This document shows, piece by piece, positions 37,399 to 48,236 of a stretch of 64,000 bases of DNA. The first letter of the stretch is position 1. Each line of letters starts with the position of its first letter. Under the pieces are notes generated by a model that made no database searches, was not told where the DNA came from, and worked only from the letters and a program-made list of their open reading frames with translations. Origin of the DNA: Promethearchaeati archaeon. Its GTDB lineage: Archaea; Asgardarchaeota; Heimdallarchaeia; JABLTI01. The position numbers and the translations under genes were made by a program. The stretch covers positions 1-64,000 of the forward strand of contig JABLTI010000015.1 in assembly GCA_013166835.1 (NCBI GenBank), read 5' to 3'.

Positions 37399-39143
37399 AG
37401 ATCATTGATATTGATTTAACTAAAAGGAAAGTTAAAGCTACAGATGACGAAAAGCTCGTTAAATACTTGGGTGGAGTTATCTTAGCAACAGAGATCTTTA
37501 CTAAGAATTGTCCGCCTACAATAGACCCATTATCCAAGGAGAATATTATAGTAATAGCTAATGGCCCATTAACTGCTGCTTTTCCAACTGCATCTAAGGC
37601 AGTAGCAATGTTCAAATCACCATTAAATAATGAGTTGGGTGAAAGCTATGCAGGGGGAAGAATGGCCTCAGCTTTAAGGTTTGCAGGATATGATGCTCTT
37701 ATTATTAGAGGAAAAGCAACTCATCCTGTGTATATAGCAATCCATGATGATAGTATTACTATAAAAAATGCAGAATTATTATGGAATCTTCGAAGTGTAT
37801 TCGCTGTTGGAAGAATATTAAGAGATGCTGAACCTCAAGGTCCAGGACGACGAAGTTTCGTGAGATCAGGACGAGCTGGGGATAGATTAGTAAAGTACGC
37901 AAATATCAATGTTGACAATTATCGTCATTTTGGTAGATTGGGTTTAGGAGCTGTTTTCGGTTCGAAGAACCTAAAAGCACTTGTAGTAGAAGGAACACAA
38001 GACTTTGTTTTTCCAGACATGAAGGCTTACAAGAAAGCCTATCGAGAAATTTACGATCATCTTAGTAACAGCGACGATATGGATAAATATCATAGACTGG
38101 GCACCGCTGCTGGTATAAAAGCAATTAATGCTATGGGAGCACTACCTACAAGGAATTTTAGTAGTGGTAAATTTGAGCATGTAGACAAAATTTCTGGAGA
38201 ATATTTCGCTGATAATTTATTGTTAAGAAAAATCGCTTGTTCACAATGCCCTGTTGGGTGCATACATGTTGCATATCTTCGAGTACCCTACAAAAAAGAG
38301 GAGTACGACGTGGAAACTACTTTTGTTCCCTACGATTATGAGTTAATTTATGCGTTAGGGTCGAATTTAGGGATTGAATCTGGATCAGATGTATTGCGTT
38401 TGATCGAAATTGTTGACAGGAATGGTTTTGATATAATTTCATTGGGGGGAATTCTGGCATGGGCAACAGATGCATTTCAAGAAGGTTTAATCTCTGTAAC
38501 TGATACTATGGGTGTTAATTTTGAGTTTGGTGATACTATAAATTATCTTACTGCAATTAATCTAATTATTAGAAGAGCAAATGATTTCTATTACACTCTC
38601 GGAGAAGGGATAGATGCTTGCGTTGAAAAATACGGTGGAGAACAATTTGCAGTAAGAATAGGTGGGCAAAGCCCCGCAGGTTATATGACAGGACCTGCAA
38701 GTATAATTGGACATATGATTGGGCAAAGACATTCACACCTTTGTAATGCTGGCTATAGTTATGATCAGAAAGCCTTCGGAAAGGAAATGAAACCAACTGA
38801 AGTTGTTGATTCATTAATAAAAGAAGAGAAATGGCGTTTAATACTCAATTCATTGGTAGTCTGCTTATTTGCTAGAAAGGTTTTCAATATTGAACGAACG
38901 TTAAGCAGTTTGAATTCTATTGGTAAAAATTATACTGAAAAATCCTTACTCAAACTTGCGGATGATGCATATCAGAAAAAGAATCAATGGAAAAAGGAAG
39001 CCGGACAAACATTTTCTATGGATAAACTCGCTGAACGTATATTCAGTTTTAAAACTCCACACGGGTTCATAAAGAGAGAATTCATTCATGAAGCAATTGA
39101 ATATTATTCAAAGTTATCTAGTATTCCATTGAACTCTGAATAA
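37395..39143 (+). CDS. aldehyde ferredoxin oxidoreductase family (tungsten/molybdopterin)
   Basis: GPLTAAFPTASKAVAMFKSPLNNELGESYAGGRMASALRFAGYDALIIRGKA; GRLGLGAVFGSKNLKALVVEG; CSQCPVGCIH; ATGA overlap with ferredoxin. Confidence 0.93.
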   Translation: MKIIDIDLTKRKVKATDDEKLVKYLGGVILATEIFTKNCPPTIDPLSKENIIVIANGPLTAAFPTASKAVAMFKSPLNNELGESYAGGRMASALRFAGYDALIIRGKATHPVYIAIHDDSITIKNAELLWNLRSVFAVGRILRDAEPQGPGRRSFVRSGRAGDRLVKYANINVDNYRHFGRLGLGAVFGSKNLKALVVEGTQDFVFPDMKAYKKAYREIYDHLSNSDDMDKYHRLGTAAGIKAINAMGALPTRNFSSGKFEHVDKISGEYFADNLLLRKIACSQCPVGCIHVAYLRVPYKKEEYDVETTFVPYDYELIYALGSNLGIESGSDVLRLIEIVDRNGFDIISLGGILAWATDAFQEGLISVTDTMGVNFEFGDTINYLTAINLIIRRANDFYYTLGEGIDACVEKYGGEQFAVRIGGQSPAGYMTGPASIIGHMIGQRHSHLCNAGYSYDQKAFGKEMKPTEVVDSLIKEEKWRLILNSLVVCLFARKVFNIERTLSSLNSIGKNYTEKSLLKLADDAYQKKNQWKKEAGQTFSMDKLAERIFSFKTPHGFIKREFIHEAIEYYSKLSSIPLNSE

Positions 39144-39172
39144 AAAAGAAGAGAAAGGATATCCTAAATTTA

Positions 39173-39214
39173 GGAATTCCTATAATTTGTATTCATTGTG
39201 GAAATCATTTCTAG
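39173..39214 (+). pseudogene. remnant of a second ferredoxin gene
   Basis: Reads GIPIICIHCGNHF*, versus GIPIVCIHCGKCVPFC in the intact ferredoxin; 19-nt exact match TTTGTATTCATTGTGGAAA. Confidence 0.6.
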
Positions 39215-39380
39215 AAAAAAATCCAGCTTCTGACAATAAATTGCCAGTAGCAAATACTAATTTGTAAGTAATAAAATATTAAGTAATTTTTCACTTTTTT
39301 TACTAGTAGTAATCATAATTTGCTTATTTCCCAAACTAATTTATAATGAAATTGTACAAGAATCATAGGGGGAAATTATT

Positions 39381-41087
39381 GTGAAGAAAAAGACACAATT
39401 AACTTTCATTATAACTGTTCTAACGATAAGTTTGGTTTTTGGATTTAGTAATTTTCAATTACCAAATGCAATTCTACATCTTCGTTTTGATTATTTATTA
39501 CTCAATGAACCTAACATGGTTATGCAAGTGTATAATATCACTGCAGGAAATAATACTCAGATGTGGAGTGACTCTGAGATGTATTATACAATGAGATTTG
39601 AGTCAAATATTGATTTGAATATTACTGTAACATCAACAGATGATAATGACGTTTATCCTGCACTATTTAGATTAACTATTCATGTAAATGCAATTCCGTA
39701 TATTGTTGATCAAGATGATTATACATGGGAAGAAACACTCTATTATAGTGGTGATTATAATTATCTTATTTTCACCTATAATGAAATTACTTCAGTGAAT
39801 ATTCATACTGTATTAAACGAAACAGATAGAGAAGATACTAATTTCTGGGTTAAAGCAAGATACTTTGATACTTCAAGTTGGTTATATGAGGATTCTTCAA
39901 CAGAAGAAGAGACTTTTCTTTCATTCCAAGTAATGCCTGGAGAAATTTGGGAAATATATGTTGAAACAGTCGGTAATCCAACTATTTATCCACTAAATTT
40001 TACAATGAATATAGATATTTCAGATAAAACAAGTGTAAATACTAATCCTGCGGAATTTAGTAGTTTTCTAACTGAAGAGGATAGCTCCCACTTTTATGAA
40101 ATAGCCATTACTGAAGCTCCAATTAAAATGCGAGTATTTTATGTATCAAACTATACTCTAAACTTGTATATATTCAATACAACACATGAAATTTTCAACG
40201 AATGGGATCCAGGATGGGATTATACTTTCACTGAAAATGGTGATTATTTACTAAAAGTATCTTGGAATACTCCTATAGCTTTGACAAAGAACAACTATAC
40301 ACTAGAGATTCAAATCGGTGCATTAGAAGTAGATCTCGAACTGGATGAACTTTTAATTTTAGAAGATAATTTCTTCTCTACGAGTGATAATATACAATAT
40401 GATATCAATATACCTGCAGGCCATTATCAATTCAAAATTCTGGAATTAGGTTCCCGTCATAATTGGGTTCTTAACTTTACACAAGGCTACTCTGATGGTT
40501 GGGCTAATTTCTACTATACTGTAACATGGATTCCACCCGTTTTCTTTCTGAAAACTCATAATTTCAAAGATCCAGTTTACTCAAAACTAGTTGATCAATC
40601 TTGTAGTCTAACATTTAATCTGAGCCAACATAGTTCTGCGTTAGATTTCAAAGTAGGACTTCTTATACAAGAATATATTTTACCTGATGACTATGAGGAA
40701 GACATCCTAACAGGTGAATTTCTAAATGAAGCTGATTTTGATATGTATAGAGTAAATGTTACAGAAACAAAATTCCTTAATATTTCACTTGATACTTCTT
40801 TACCAAATTCCATTGAAAATGTTTCAATACAAATCTATAATAACGAATTTGAATCAATTTATTTGTTGGCATTGAATGATTCTTATATAATCGAATTTGA
40901 ACCACCTGCACCAGGAATCTATTATATTGTAATAAAATCTGATGGATCCTTAGGTGAATACTATCTATTAGTTAAAGTTCTGGAAGTAACAAAGAAAAGC
41001 TCAGGATTCGATTTTGCGATATCCATAATCAGTTTGCTAACAATAGAAATTGTCTGTTTAGTTTACTCGAGAAGAAGAAAGAAATGA
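39381..41087 (+). CDS. secreted protein with C-terminal transmembrane anchor, Asn/Asp/Tyr-rich ectodomain
   Basis: Signal peptide MKKKTQLTFIITVLTISLVFGFSN; C-terminal FAISIISLLTIEIVCLVYSRRRKK. Confidence 0.8.
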   Translation: MKKKTQLTFIITVLTISLVFGFSNFQLPNAILHLRFDYLLLNEPNMVMQVYNITAGNNTQMWSDSEMYYTMRFESNIDLNITVTSTDDNDVYPALFRLTIHVNAIPYIVDQDDYTWEETLYYSGDYNYLIFTYNEITSVNIHTVLNETDREDTNFWVKARYFDTSSWLYEDSSTEEETFLSFQVMPGEIWEIYVETVGNPTIYPLNFTMNIDISDKTSVNTNPAEFSSFLTEEDSSHFYEIAITEAPIKMRVFYVSNYTLNLYIFNTTHEIFNEWDPGWDYTFTENGDYLLKVSWNTPIALTKNNYTLEIQIGALEVDLELDELLILEDNFFSTSDNIQYDINIPAGHYQFKILELGSRHNWVLNFTQGYSDGWANFYYTVTWIPPVFFLKTHNFKDPVYSKLVDQSCSLTFNLSQHSSALDFKVGLLIQEYILPDDYEEDILTGEFLNEADFDMYRVNVTETKFLNISLDTSLPNSIENVSIQIYNNEFESIYLLALNDSYIIEFEPPAPGIYYIVIKSDGSLGEYYLLVKVLEVTKKSSGFDFAISIISLLTIEIVCLVYSRRRKK

Positions 41088-41137
41088 AGATTTATTCTTC
41101 AGCTTCTTCTATACCCTCTTTTTCTTGTTTTTCTTTT

Positions 41138-41260
41138 GATAAACTCACTGAATGTCTTTTTAGTTTTAAGACTCGACATGGTTTCACAAAGAAAGAATTC
41201 ATTCAAGAAGCAATTGAATATTATTCAAAAATCTCAAAGATCCCTATAACTTCTGAATAA
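41138..41260 (+). pseudogene. remnant C-terminus of a second AOR gene
   Basis: Reads DKLTECLFSFKTRHGFTKKEFIQEAIEYYSKISKIPITSE*, versus AOR C-terminus DKLAERIFSFKTPHGFIKREFIHEAIEYYSKLSSIPLNSE*; 3' flanks also match. Confidence 0.85.
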
Positions 41261-41309
41261 AAAAGAAGTGAAAGGATATCCTATATTTAGGATTTCCCAA
41301 ATATATTTT

Positions 41310-42209
41310 TCATTTTGTTTTTAACAGCCAGTCCGGATCAAATTTACCAATATAATCCACTGTTAAAAGTTTCCTGCCAGTAAAGAATGAAGTAAGAGGT
41401 CCAGTTTCTTGAACTATTATTTCCTTATTTTCTGGATTGTATTTTTCAATGTGTTTGAGTATCTCATCTGCTGCTTCTGGCCATCTGGTATGATTGATAA
41501 ATAATGTCTTATTGTCTGGATGCATGTTTCGTAAAGCTTCTACTCCAAGATTCTTCATTTGTTGAATTATTAGATTATCATCTGCTCGGAGTTGTCCATA
41601 AATGTGTACTTCGCCATCGACATATCCACAAACTGGTTTAAATTTCAAAATGTTTGCTAAAAATTTCTTTGTTTTTGAAATTCGTCCTGCTCGGGCAAGA
41701 TTATCCAGAGTATTCATTATTCCTTTTAAATGTAAATCAGGTAACCATTCTTCGACTTTCTTTACAACTTCCTCTTTTGATTTGCCATCAGATGCTAGTC
41801 TTGCTGCTTCAAGTGCTATTAATCCTAATGAAGAACAAGTAACTTGGGAATCATAGACACTGATATCTTTATCTTGTAAGTGTTGCTTAACAACACTTTG
41901 AGCTGTCCTGAATGTTCCAGACAGTTTTTCAGAGATAAAAAGACCAATGACTGTATCAGCAACTGTTAACGCTTCTTCAAAAGCCTTCAGAAAGACACCT
42001 GGACCCGGGATTGCTGTTGTTGGAATTTCTTCGTCAACAAGACTATAGTATTCATCCCAAGTAATGCCTTTCTCTATTCCCTCAACTTTGTATGTTTTAC
42101 TTTCAAAATTTATCAAAATTGGCAGAATAGTTATTTTATGTTTTTCAACAAACTCTGGTGGAAGATCCGATGAAGCATCTGTAATAATTGCTACTTTTCT
42201 TTTATTCAT
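41310..42209 (-). CDS. DegV family (fatty-acid-binding) protein
   Basis: VAIITDASSDLPPEFVEKHKITILPILINF ... IGLFISEKLSGTFRTAQ ... NTLDNLARAGRISKTKKFLANILKFKPV. Confidence 0.92.
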   Translation of the reverse strand: MNKRKVAIITDASSDLPPEFVEKHKITILPILINFESKTYKVEGIEKGITWDEYYSLVDEEIPTTAIPGPGVFLKAFEEALTVADTVIGLFISEKLSGTFRTAQSVVKQHLQDKDISVYDSQVTCSSLGLIALEAARLASDGKSKEEVVKKVEEWLPDLHLKGIMNTLDNLARAGRISKTKKFLANILKFKPVCGYVDGEVHIYGQLRADDNLIIQQMKNLGVEALRNMHPDNKTLFINHTRWPEAADEILKHIEKYNPENKEIIVQETGPLTSFFTGRKLLTVDYIGKFDPDWLLKTK

Positions 42210-42356
42210 AATTATAAATCTCCTGTTATTTAATCACACAATTAGGTGATTAGAATTTAAAATAATTATAAGTTTATAACTTTTTTTTACCGACAAATAC
42301 TTGCTTAATAAAAAAAGAAAAGGAGAAAAGCTCCAAAAAGAGCACAAAATTACTTT

Positions 42357-43256
42357 CTATTTTGTATCCATTAGCCAATTTGAATCGAATTTTCCTATGT
42401 AACCAAAAGCTAGCAATTTCTTTCCAGTATAGAAAGCATTTATTACACCAGTTTCTTGGATGATTATTTCTTTCTTCTCAGGATTTACTGTGTTAAGATA
42501 AGCAACTATTTCTTCTGCTGCTTTAGGCCACCGAGAGTGTGCAAGAAATAATGTATTGTTATCCTCAACCATGTTTTGTAATGCTTGCTCACCAAATTTC
42601 TTCATTTGTTTAATGATTAGGGCATCATCAGCTTTAATATTACCATACACATGTATTTCATCATCAACAAAACCTAAAACTGGTTTGTAATTCAGTATGT
42701 TAGCAAAGAATTTCTTAGTTTTTGATAGCCTTCCAGTTCGTACAAGATTATCGAGTTGGTTAATGATTCCAGCATAATTTACCTTCTTAATCCAATTTTC
42801 AACTTTCTTACAAACATCAGCTTTAGTATGTCCAGCAGCTGCAAGACGAGCTGCTTCTACGACAACAACTCCAACACCCACACTGTTAACACCAGCGTGA
42901 TAGATACTAATGTCATTATCTGGCATATGTTGTTTCGCTACCATTGTGGCAGTATTATATACTCCAGAAAGCTTATTTGAAATGAAAATTCCGATAACTG
43001 ATTCTGCAATTTCAAGTGCTTTGTTAAAAGTTTTCATAAACACTCCTGGACCAGGTATTCCTGTTGAAGGAACTTCCTTCTCAGCAATTTTGTAGAATTC
43101 ATCCCAAGTAAATCCTTTCTCAATACCCTCGGATTTAAAGGATTCTTCCTCAAAATTCATCAGAATTGGAAGTATTGTGATATTATATTTTTCCTCTAAT
43201 TTGGGTGGTATATCACCAGAGGCATCAGTTACAATCGCTACTTTTCTTTTATTCAA
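42357..43256 (-). CDS. DegV family (fatty-acid-binding) protein, tandem paralogue
   Basis: VAIVTDASGDIPPKLEEKYNITILPILMNF ... IGIFISNKLSGVYNTATM ... NQLDNLVRTGRLSKTKKFFANILNYKPV. Confidence 0.92.
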   Translation of the reverse strand: MNKRKVAIVTDASGDIPPKLEEKYNITILPILMNFEEESFKSEGIEKGFTWDEFYKIAEKEVPSTGIPGPGVFMKTFNKALEIAESVIGIFISNKLSGVYNTATMVAKQHMPDNDISIYHAGVNSVGVGVVVVEAARLAAAGHTKADVCKKVENWIKKVNYAGIINQLDNLVRTGRLSKTKKFFANILNYKPVLGFVDDEIHVYGNIKADDALIIKQMKKFGEQALQNMVEDNNTLFLAHSRWPKAAEEIVAYLNTVNPEKKEIIIQETGVINAFYTGKKLLAFGYIGKFDSNWLMDTK

Positions 43257-43501
43257 TGTTGGAAATCTCCGTAAAACAATAATTGCTTATTTTTATCGAT
43301 TAATATGTAAGAAAACTTGCATTTATTTAACTTTTATGTACATGGATTCATTAATTACTAAGAAATTTGTATTTACAAGATAAATTTGATTTACTTTCAT
43401 TATAGATAATTTTATTTAAGTTGAATATTTTTCTGTTGGAATATCTTCATTAGAATTTAAATTACAGTATTAGAGAGTATTTAACATATGGTGACAATAT
43501 A

Positions 43502-44803
43502 ATGAATTCATACGAAAAATTAACTCCTCCAACAAATGGTGAAAAAATTACAAAAGATAAAGATGGAAACCTTATCGTTCCTGATAAACCTATTATTCCT
43601 TATATAGCTGGGGATGGTATTGGACCAGAAGTAGTGGATGCAATGCGAACAGTAGTTGATGCTGCTGTAAAAACCGCCTATAAAGGTAAAAAAGAAATTA
43701 TTTGGTTTGAGATTTACGCGGGAGATAAAGCTCGAGTTATCTATGCTCCTGACGTTACTGAAAAGCAACTCAAGGATATGGACCTCAAAGATGTTAGAAA
43801 CCTCTTTCTACCTAAAGATACGTTGAAAGCGATAACTGATTATAGAGTTGCTATTAAAGGACCTCTCACTACACCTATAGGGGGAGGATTTAGAAGCTTA
43901 AACGTAGCAATTAGACAATTACTAGATCTTTATGCTTGTGTTAGACCAGTTTCTCATATTAAGGGTGTTCCTGCACCAGTAAAAGCACCTGAGAAAGTAA
44001 ATATGGTTATTTTCAGAGAAAATATAGAAGATGTTTACTCTGGAATAGAATTTGAACCAGAATCAGAAGACGCAAAGAAATTAATCAAATATATGAATGA
44101 TGAACTAGGAACCAAGATAATTATGGAATCTGGTATTGGAATAAAACCAATGTCTTGGGTAAATACTTCGAGATTAGTTAGAAAGGCTATTAGTTATGCT
44201 TTAGACAAAGGATATGATTCAGTTACCCTTGTACATAAAGGTAATATAATGAAGTTCACTGAAGGCAAGTTCAAGGAGTGGGGTTATAAATTAGCTGCTC
44301 AAGAATTTTCTGACACTGTTATTAGTGAAAATGATCTTTGGGCAAAGCATGATGGAAAACTACCGAAAGGTAAAATCTTGATTAAAGACAGAATTGCGGA
44401 TTCAATGTTTCAACAAATTCTACTTAGACCAGATGAATACGGTGTTCTTGCATTACCAAACCTAAATGGTGACTACATAAGTGATGCTTTAGCAGCTCAA
44501 GTTGGTGGCTTAGGTTTTGCTCCTGGAGCAAATATTGGTGATGAAGCTGCAGTATTTGAAGCAACTCATGGAACTGCACCAAAACATGCTGGTAAAAACA
44601 AAGTAAATCCTGGATCAGTTATCTTTTCTGCTGTAATGATGCTTGACTATATGGGTTGGACAGAAGCTTGTGATATCATTAACACTGCAATAGAGAAAAC
44701 TGTTCTGCAAAAGAAAGTTACCTATGATATTGCTAGACAATTGAAAGATGTGACACCTTTAGGAACATCCAATTTTGCAGATGCAATAATTGAAAATATG
44801 TAA
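43502..44803 (+). CDS. icd: isocitrate dehydrogenase (NADP-type)
   Basis: [100 protein letters not shown]. Confidence 0.96.
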   Translation: MNSYEKLTPPTNGEKITKDKDGNLIVPDKPIIPYIAGDGIGPEVVDAMRTVVDAAVKTAYKGKKEIIWFEIYAGDKARVIYAPDVTEKQLKDMDLKDVRNLFLPKDTLKAITDYRVAIKGPLTTPIGGGFRSLNVAIRQLLDLYACVRPVSHIKGVPAPVKAPEKVNMVIFRENIEDVYSGIEFEPESEDAKKLIKYMNDELGTKIIMESGIGIKPMSWVNTSRLVRKAISYALDKGYDSVTLVHKGNIMKFTEGKFKEWGYKLAAQEFSDTVISENDLWAKHDGKLPKGKILIKDRIADSMFQQILLRPDEYGVLALPNLNGDYISDALAAQVGGLGFAPGANIGDEAAVFEATHGTAPKHAGKNKVNPGSVIFSAVMMLDYMGWTEACDIINTAIEKTVLQKKVTYDIARQLKDVTPLGTSNFADAIIENM

Positions 44804-44834
44804 AAAAAATCACTACAATCGAAGGTCCTTGATT

Positions 44835-46943
44835 ATGAGTGGTAAAAATATTGTTCAGAAAATCTTAGAAGCTCACAATATATCTGAGAAACCAATAAAT
44901 GAATTCAAACTTGGTGATCCAATATTCGTAACTATTGATCAATGTATAACACAAGATGCTACTGGAACTATGGCTTGGTTGGAATTTGAAGCAATTAATA
45001 TTCCAGAGGTAAAAGTTCCTTTAGTAATTTCTTATATTGATCATAATATGTTACAAACTGATTTTAGAAATGCTGATGATCACCAGTTTCTGCGAACCAT
45101 TGCAGCTAAGAAAGGGGCTATCTTATCAAAACCAGGAAATGGTATAATACATCAAGTTCATCTTGAGAATTTCGCTACACCCGGTAAAATTATGCTTGGA
45201 ACTGATTCTCACACACCAACGGGTGGTGGTGTAGGATCTCTTGCAATAGGTGTTGGAGGATTAGTAGTTGCCACTGTTATGGCAGGAGAACCCTTTGAGT
45301 TAAAATACCCGAATGTTGTAAAAGTGAATCTTAGTGGAAAACTAAATCGTCCATGGGTTACAGCTATGGATGTTATTCTTGAACTCCTAAAACTCCGTGG
45401 TGTCAAAGGTGGATTAAAATCAATCTTTGAATACTCAGGTCCGGGAGTAAAAGATCTCACAGCACCAGAGAGGGCGACAATAACAAATATGGGCGCAGAA
45501 TTGGGTGCAACAACTTCCATATTTCCAAGTGATGAGCTAACAAAACACTTCTTAAAAGCACAAAACCGAGAAGAGGATTATACTTTACTCGTTGCTGATG
45601 ATGATGCTGAATATGATGAAATTGTGGAAATTGACCTTTCTAAGCTAGAACCAAATGTTGCATTACCACATAGTCCAGGTTCTGTCGTAAAAATACGGGA
45701 ATTAGTAGAACGAGTACCAATTTCAAAGCTTCTCGAGCGATTCCCAAAGAAAGTTCATGTAGATATTAAAACACACGTAGGAAGATTGTATGAACGTAAT
45801 TTAGAAGTAGATCAAGTCTGTGTTGGTAGCTGTACTAATGCTTCTTATCTTGTCCTTGCTACTACAGCTTCAATTCTAAAAGATCAAACTGTCGCTTCAA
45901 ATATTAGTATGACTGTTTCCCCCGGTTCAAAAAATGTTTTCATGCAATTAGCAAAAGAAGGGCTTTTAACAGACATCATTGGTTCTGGTGTTAGAATACT
46001 AGAAAGTGGTTGTGGTCCTTGTATTGGGATGGGGCAAACTCCACCAACAAATGGGATTTCTGTAAGAACCTTCAACCGTAATTTCTATGGTCGAACTGGC
46101 GAAAAAACTGCTGGGGCATATTTGATGAGTCCGACATCTGCTTCGTTAATAGCACTTAAAGGAAAATTTGTCGATTCACTAAAAGAGAAAACAATTAAAC
46201 CAAAAATCTTTGATGAACCAGATGATTTCATTACCTCAAAAAACATGTTCATTTATCCCCCAAAAGATAAGTCAGCACGAGAAAAAATAGAAATCATTAA
46301 AGGACCTAATATTGCTGATTGCCCAATAAATGATCCCTTATCATCTGAAATAAAAGGTCTTGTTCTATTGAAAACTACAGATGATATTACTACAGATGAC
46401 ATAATGATGGCTGGCGCAAAAGTTTTACCATTACGATCAAACATTCCTGCCATTTCTCAATACGTCTTTAATCCTATAGATGAAAAGTTTGTTATTAAGG
46501 CTAAAAAATTAAATCCTAATAATAAGCGACGGGTTTTTATTGTAATTGCAGGGAACAATTACGGACAAGGTTCAAGTAGAGAACACGCAGCAATAGCTCC
46601 AATGTGGTTAGGATTAGGAGCAGTATTAGCAAAAAGCATAGCACGAATACATCGAGACAATTTAATTCAATGGGGAATGTTGCCACTCGAATTTGTTGAT
46701 CCGAAAGACTATGACAAAATAAATCAGGAAGATGTTTTGATTTTGAAAGGTTTAGATGCCCTTCGAGAGGGGATTTCTGAAATTGAAATAAAAAATGAAA
46801 CAAAAGAATTCACTTTTAAAGCAAAGTTAAACCTTTCATCAAAGGAAATTGAAATGTTGAGTAAAGGTGGAGCATTACCTTTAATTAAAACAAAAATCTC
46901 ACAAACAATTAATCTAGCTGTTCGCTCAGAGGATTTCCTCTAA
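44835..46943 (+). CDS. acn: aconitate hydratase
   Basis: GTDSHTPTGGGVGSLAIGVGG; VGSCTNASY; SGCGPCIGMGQTPP; GNNYGQGSSREHAA; start at internal ATG MSGKNIV. Confidence 0.95.
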   Translation: MSGKNIVQKILEAHNISEKPINEFKLGDPIFVTIDQCITQDATGTMAWLEFEAINIPEVKVPLVISYIDHNMLQTDFRNADDHQFLRTIAAKKGAILSKPGNGIIHQVHLENFATPGKIMLGTDSHTPTGGGVGSLAIGVGGLVVATVMAGEPFELKYPNVVKVNLSGKLNRPWVTAMDVILELLKLRGVKGGLKSIFEYSGPGVKDLTAPERATITNMGAELGATTSIFPSDELTKHFLKAQNREEDYTLLVADDDAEYDEIVEIDLSKLEPNVALPHSPGSVVKIRELVERVPISKLLERFPKKVHVDIKTHVGRLYERNLEVDQVCVGSCTNASYLVLATTASILKDQTVASNISMTVSPGSKNVFMQLAKEGLLTDIIGSGVRILESGCGPCIGMGQTPPTNGISVRTFNRNFYGRTGEKTAGAYLMSPTSASLIALKGKFVDSLKEKTIKPKIFDEPDDFITSKNMFIYPPKDKSAREKIEIIKGPNIADCPINDPLSSEIKGLVLLKTTDDITTDDIMMAGAKVLPLRSNIPAISQYVFNPIDEKFVIKAKKLNPNNKRRVFIVIAGNNYGQGSSREHAAIAPMWLGLGAVLAKSIARIHRDNLIQWGMLPLEFVDPKDYDKINQEDVLILKGLDALREGISEIEIKNETKEFTFKAKLNLSSKEIEMLSKGGALPLIKTKISQTINLAVRSEDFL

Positions 46944-47002
46944 GCATGTTATATTTAATTAAAAATGTAAAAGAAATTATAGAGAAATTTGAGGTAAGGA
47001 AA

Positions 47003-47293
47003 ATGAAAATTGTGAGAACTGCACAAGCTGGTACATTGGAATCACAAGATATACTCATTATGGTTCATAAGGGTAAACCAAATACGGGTTTAGTGATAGA
47101 ACTTGAGAGTCCATCTGTAGTTCAATATGGTAGGAAAATTCGAGAAGAAATTCAATCCATTGTAGAAAATTATGGTGTTGAAGACGTCATTATCAAAGCA
47201 ATCGATAAAGGAGCTCTAGGATTTACAATTAAAGCAAGAACAGAAGTTGCGATTATAAGAGCAATATCAAAAAAAGAATCAAGCAGGTTATAA
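47003..47293 (+). CDS. citD: citrate lyase acyl carrier protein (gamma subunit)
   Basis: AQAGTLESQDILIMV and KAIDKGALGFTIKARTEVAIIRA match the CitD pattern; start placed at internal ATG with aagga RBS; precedes citE. Confidence 0.9.
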   Translation: MKIVRTAQAGTLESQDILIMVHKGKPNTGLVIELESPSVVQYGRKIREEIQSIVENYGVEDVIIKAIDKGALGFTIKARTEVAIIRAISKKESSRL

Positions 47294-47294
47294 A

Positions 47295-48221
47295 ATGAGC
47301 ACAAAGAAAGATTCTTTCAAGTTTGCCAAAAGAACTATTGAAGATGTCACAAAAATACGTCGAACTAGACTATATATTCCAGGTAATAATCCTGCAATGA
47401 TTCGAAATTCACCTTTGTTTGGTGCTGATCAAATAATCTTTGATTTAGAAGATGGTGTTGCTGTAAATCAAAAAGATGCTGCAAGAGCTCTAGTACGTAA
47501 TGCTTTACAAGAGTTGGATTTTGGCGATACAGAAGTTACAGTAAGAGTGAATGCTCTCGATACTGAATTCTTTGAGAATGATATACATGAAATTGTACCT
47601 GTAAAACCATATGCTATAGTACTTCCAAAATCTGAAGATGAAAAACAAATGCTCGATGTAAATGATCATATAATGATCACTGAAGAGAAAAGTGATTTAT
47701 CAATAGGAACAATAAAATTAACACCTATTATTGAATCAGCTTGGGGCGTGCTAAGAGCTGAAAATATCGCTTTAGCTTGTGATAGAATTGTGGGAATAAG
47801 CCCAGGTGGGGAGGATTTAACAGCTGATTTGGGAGCAGAAAGAACAACTGAAGGAGAAGAACTCCTCTACATTAGATCAAAATTAGTTTTAGCAGCAAGA
47901 GCAGCTGGAATTCAGGTGTATGATACTGTTTATACAAATGTGAGAGATATTCAGGGGCTTTATCATCAAACTGAAAGAATTGTTCGTTTAGGTTTTGATG
48001 GAAAAGCTTGTATTCATCCCTGTCAGATAGAACCAATCCATAACGCCTTCAAACCTTCAGACAGTGATATTGAACGAGCTAAAAGAATTATTGATGCCTA
48101 TAATTTAGCTCAAGCAGAAGGTGTAGGAGTTATTTGTGTAGATAATAGAATGATTGATGTTCCTGTTGTAAAAAGATCGGAACGAATTTTGAAACGAGCA
48201 GAAGCTGCAAAGAACAGGTAA
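47295..48221 (+). CDS. citE: citrate lyase beta subunit
   Basis: RRTRLYIPGNNPAMIRNSPLFGADQIIFDLEDGVAVNQKDAAR ... FDGKACIHPCQIEPIHNAF. Confidence 0.94.
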   Translation: MSTKKDSFKFAKRTIEDVTKIRRTRLYIPGNNPAMIRNSPLFGADQIIFDLEDGVAVNQKDAARALVRNALQELDFGDTEVTVRVNALDTEFFENDIHEIVPVKPYAIVLPKSEDEKQMLDVNDHIMITEEKSDLSIGTIKLTPIIESAWGVLRAENIALACDRIVGISPGGEDLTADLGAERTTEGEELLYIRSKLVLAARAAGIQVYDTVYTNVRDIQGLYHQTERIVRLGFDGKACIHPCQIEPIHNAFKPSDSDIERAKRIIDAYNLAQAEGVGVICVDNRMIDVPVVKRSERILKRAEAAKNR

Positions 48222-48236
48222 GCAGAGGTAATTTGA

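Noticed and set aside
41310-43256. Tandem DegV genes as something unusual
   Set aside because: Duplicated DegV proteins are common; reported only as features.
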